Source: Flavobacterium commune (GTDB lineage: Bacteria > Bacteroidota > Bacteroidia > Flavobacteriales > Flavobacteriaceae). Taken from it: a DNA stretch of 64,000 bases. Both the position numbers and the translations under genes were made by a program. Location of the stretch: assembly GCF_001857965.1 (NCBI RefSeq), contig NZ_CP017774.1:3410001-3474000 (forward strand), given 5' to 3'. The notes beneath the pieces were generated by a model. It did no database searches and was not told where the DNA came from. It was given only the letters and a program-made list of their open reading frames with translations. Positions 61,836 to 64,000 of the stretch are shown here, in pieces; positions within the stretch are counted from its first letter, which is position 1, and every line of letters starts with the position of its first letter.

Positions 61836-63035
61836 TTAAAACACAATTAAATTGATGTCGTTATTAGGTAAATCAAACCAATCTCCAATGGCTCTGTTGG
61901 TCAAAATTCCATGATAGGTATAAATTCCATTTTTCAAACCTTTATCGCAACGAATGGCACTTTCAATACCACCGTCTTCGGCAATTTTCAATAAATAAGG
62001 AGTGATAATGTTACTGATAGAAAGCGAAGCTGTCTTAGAATAACGGGAAGGAATATTAGGAACGCAATAATGAAGAATATTGCTTTTTACAAAAGTTGGT
62101 TTTTCGTGAGTTGTGACTTCGGAAGTCTCAAAACAACCGCCTGTATCAATGCTTACATCGACAATTACAGCACCTTTTTTCATGTGTTCAACCATGGTTT
62201 CAGTAACTACTACCGGACAGCGTTCTAAACCACGCATAGCACCAATAGCCACATCACAACGTCTTAGAGCTTTCATTAAAGCCTTAGGTTGAATGGTCGA
62301 AGTAAAAATACGTTGATTTAGGCTGTTTTGAAGTCGTCTTAATTTAGTAATCGAATTATCGAAAACTTTGATGTTAGCTCCCAGGCCAATAGCGGTTCTT
62401 GCTGCAAATTCACCAGCAGTACCCGCGCCCAGAATAACCACTTCGGTAGGAGGAACTCCGGTAATATTACCAAAAAGGAGTCCTTTTCCGTAAGAATTGG
62501 CAATCATTAATTCGGCTGCGATTAAAATAGAAGCAGTACCGGCAATTTCGCTTAAAGACTTAACAATGGGGTAGGTGTCATCAACATCTTTGATGTATTC
62601 AAAAGCAAGAGCTGTAATTTTTTTCTTAGCTAAAGCTTCGAAATATTCTCTTTTCTTGGTTTTTAATTGGATTGCCGAAATGAGTATCGCCTGATTGTTC
62701 ATCATTTTGATTTCGGCAACTGTAGGCGGCTCTACCTTTAAAATCATAGGACAACCGAAGACTTTTTGAGTGTCTTTGGTTACTTCGGCACCTACTTCAG
62801 AGTATTCTTTATCTGAATAACTGGCACTTTCTCCGGCACCCGATTCAATCATCACCCGATGTCCGTGACAAATTAACGAACTCACAGCATCCGGCGTGAG
62901 ACAAATGCGACGTTCCTGATAGCTAGTCTCTTTGGGAATACCAATAAAAAGTTTGCCTTTTTTTCTAGCTACTTCCAGCTTCTCTTCCTGAGGTAATAAC
63001 TGTTGTTTGGTAAATGGAGTTATTGATATTGACAT
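61836..63035 (-). CDS. ald: Alanine dehydrogenase
   Basis: 399 residues. NAD-dependent interconversion of alanine and pyruvate + ammonia. AlaDH/PNT N-domain (LFIGIPKETSYQERRICLTPDAVSSL and VMIESGAGESASYSDKEY), NAD-binding VVILGAGTAGEFAARTAIGLGANIKVFD, and the C-terminal VIVDVSIDTGGCFETS, NILHYCVPNIPSRYSKTASLSISN. It is longer than ~370-residue E. coli-type enzymes by an N-terminal extension (MSISITPFTKQQLLPQEEKLEVARKK), common in Bacteroidota. Confidence 0.92.
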   Translation of the reverse strand: MSISITPFTKQQLLPQEEKLEVARKKGKLFIGIPKETSYQERRICLTPDAVSSLICHGHRVMIESGAGESASYSDKEYSEVGAEVTKDTQKVFGCPMILKVEPPTVAEIKMMNNQAILISAIQLKTKKREYFEALAKKKITALAFEYIKDVDDTYPIVKSLSEIAGTASILIAAELMIANSYGKGLLFGNITGVPPTEVVILGAGTAGEFAARTAIGLGANIKVFDNSITKLRRLQNSLNQRIFTSTIQPKALMKALRRCDVAIGAMRGLERCPVVVTETMVEHMKKGAVIVDVSIDTGGCFETSEVTTHEKPTFVKSNILHYCVPNIPSRYSKTASLSISNIITPYLLKIAEDGGIESAIRCDKGLKNGIYTYHGILTNRAIGDWFDLPNNDINLIVF

Positions 63036-63253
63036 CGTTTTTGCTACAATTAAAAAGTAAAATTACACAAAAAGATTAAAAGAATAAGCTTTATGTTTTG
63101 ATAAAAATACAAATGTGTTTAATTATTAACATTAAGTTGTATTTTTTAAGTTTTTATAGAAATTTTTTAGCAGTTTTTTCGGAATTTATACTAAGTAAAA
63201 AGTGTGTAATGTATTGAAAATCAGTTATCAGAACTTGTTTGTTTCTAACTGGT

Positions 63254-63661
63254 TTAGTTTAGTTTTAAAAGACGTTTGCCATCAGAAAGCACTTCGATAG
63301 TAATGGTCGAATGCGTTTCAGGAATAAGACTGGCAATGTTTTCGGCCCATTCAATAAAACACCAATTACCGGAATACAAATAATCATCGACTCCCATATC
63401 TAAGGCTTCTGTTTCTTTTTTTAATCTGTAAAAATCAAAATGATAAACTATCTGATTATCTGTGGTTTGGTATTCATTAACTAAGGAAAAAGTGGGACTG
63501 CTGGTAGCTTCGGCTACGCCTAAGGTTTTGCACAATTGTTTGATAAAAGTAGTTTTTCCGGCACCCATTTCACCATTGAAAAGTATGATTTTATTCGGTT
63601 GAGCAGCTACAATCAATTCAGCTACATTGCTTATTTCGTCTAATGAAAAAGTGATTTCCAT
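63254..63661 (-). CDS. tsaE: tRNA threonylcarbamoyladenosine biosynthesis ATPase TsaE
   Basis: 135 residues. P-loop ATPase of the TsaBDE complex making t6A37 in ANN-decoding tRNAs. Walker A FNGEMGAGKTTFIKQLC, followed by SSPTFSLVNEYQ and the Walker B-like YHFDFYRLKKE; IEWAENIASLIPE near the C-terminus. It lies 87 nt downstream of porX on the same strand, a linkage often seen in Flavobacteriia. Confidence 0.95.
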   Translation of the reverse strand: MEITFSLDEISNVAELIVAAQPNKIILFNGEMGAGKTTFIKQLCKTLGVAEATSSPTFSLVNEYQTTDNQIVYHFDFYRLKKETEALDMGVDDYLYSGNWCFIEWAENIASLIPETHSTITIEVLSDGKRLLKLN

Positions 63662-63680
63662 GTTTTTAGTTTTTTAGTAC

Positions 63681-63742
63681 CTAGTCCTTAGTCCCTAGTC
63701 TTAGTTTCGGTTCTCGATGCTAAGGACTAACAACTAAGGACT
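63681..63742. repeat. AGTCCTTAG / CTAAGGACT repeat cluster
   Basis: AGTCCTTAG (63683-63691) is complementary to CTAAGGACT at 63720-63728 and again at 63734-63742; a further CCTAGTC-type unit lies between. This fills the porX-tsaE gap with direct and inverted copies of one 9-bp word, probably another dispersed spacer repeat. Confidence 0.6.
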
Positions 63743-63748
63743 AAATCC

Positions 63749-64000
63749 CTACTTAGGATTAAATATCAAACATGGAATAATCATTTCTTCCAGAGAAATT
63801 CCTCCATGCTGATAGGTGTTTTTATAATAACTCACATAATGATTGTAGTTGTTGACGTAAGCCAAAAACAAATCATTTTTTGCAAAAATATAAGAACTAC
63901 TCATATTTATGGCCGGTAAACCAATTTTTTTTGGGTCTTTTACCGCATAAACATCTTTGCTTTCGTATGTCAGACTACGACCGGTTTTGTAACGTAAATT
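63749..64000 (-). CDS. porX: PorX C-terminal end (type IX secretion response regulator), partial
   Basis: The last 83 codons before TAG (63749-63751), open to the window edge on the minus strand. The peptide runs through SSYIFAKNDLFLAYVNNYNHYV and YYKNTYQHGGISLEEMIIP to CLIFNPK, which is the C-terminal PglZ/alkaline-phosphatase-like end of PorX. PorX, with the kinase PorY, controls type IX secretion and gliding genes in Bacteroidota; the missing N-terminus would hold the receiver domain. Identified from the conserved tail, so the receiver is not seen here. Confidence 0.8.
   Translation of the reverse strand, partial: NLRYKTGRSLTYESKDVYAVKDPKKIGLPAINMSSSYIFAKNDLFLAYVNNYNHYVSYYKNTYQHGGISLEEMIIPCLIFNPK

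Noticed and set aside
63681..63742. Short CRISPR-like array
   Set aside because: The repeated word is only 9 bp, irregularly spaced and partly inverted; no spacers of uniform length and no cas genes.

Overview
The window looks like a chromosome segment of a flavobacterium (phylum Bacteroidota, Flavobacterium or a close relative). The evidence is the strong AT bias, the TAnnTTTG-type -7 promoter boxes, lipoproteins with short SxC lipoboxes, and family-specific genes: the C-terminal end of the type IX secretion regulator PorX, DUF4369-TlpA, short LeuA, MutS2 without Smr, and a deoxyhypusine-synthase homologue. I see no prophage, CRISPR array, rRNA or intact insertion sequence. There is one tRNA, tRNA-Tyr(GTA).

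Layout. 1-5.2 kb (minus strand): a truncated DUF349 protein, AlkB, and a translationally coupled DUF389-NhaA pair. 5.5-9.2 kb: YaaA, then a GH28-GH43 polysaccharide-degrading pair. 9.3-16.4 kb: AhpD-like and Crp/Fnr proteins, a large hybrid histidine kinase, and a minus-strand redox/sulfur group (DUF6132, thioredoxin, TPMT-HMA fusion methyltransferase, DUF2892, persulfide-dioxygenase-rhodanese). This group faces cydAB (16.5-19.1 kb), the cytochrome bd oxidase. 19-24.9 kb: KdsB, a spermidine-synthase-fold protein, lipoproteins, and a divergent XRE regulator/M14 peptidase pair whose shared intergenic region carries four palindromic operators, followed by an Lrp protein. 25-31 kb: PEP carboxylase, DinB, a UDG-superfamily protein, RecQ and an acidic-tail protein. 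31-36 kb: deoxyhypusine-synthase-like, arginine decarboxylase, AroB and proline dehydrogenase. 36-40.8 kb: a compact minus-strand operon (nucleoside phosphorylase, small membrane protein, SsuA-like protein, transglutaminase-like protein), then SUI1 and an IPNS-like oxygenase. 40.9-44.3 kb: tRNA-Tyr, a DUF4369-TlpA gene interrupted by an in-frame TGA, and a TPR-like protein.

44.5-52.6 kb is the branched-chain amino-acid block leuA-leuB-[leader peptide + terminator]-ilvD-ilvB-ilvN-ilvC. Upstream of ilvD is a 20-codon leader ORF in which half the codons are Val/Ile/Leu, followed by a strong intrinsic terminator. This is a textbook transcription-attenuation arrangement and the clearest regulatory system in the window. 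52.9-64 kb holds two lipoproteins, acetyl-CoA synthetase, DUF393, MutS2, Ung, DUF4258, alanine dehydrogenase, TsaE and the 3' end of porX.

A recurring feature is a set of unrelated intergenic palindromes (near 1.95, 17.9, 20.4, 39.7, 58.0-58.2 and 63.7 kb) that look like dispersed REP-type repeats. One overlaps the 5' end of the DUF393 gene, and the ung promoter lies in another spacer of this kind.
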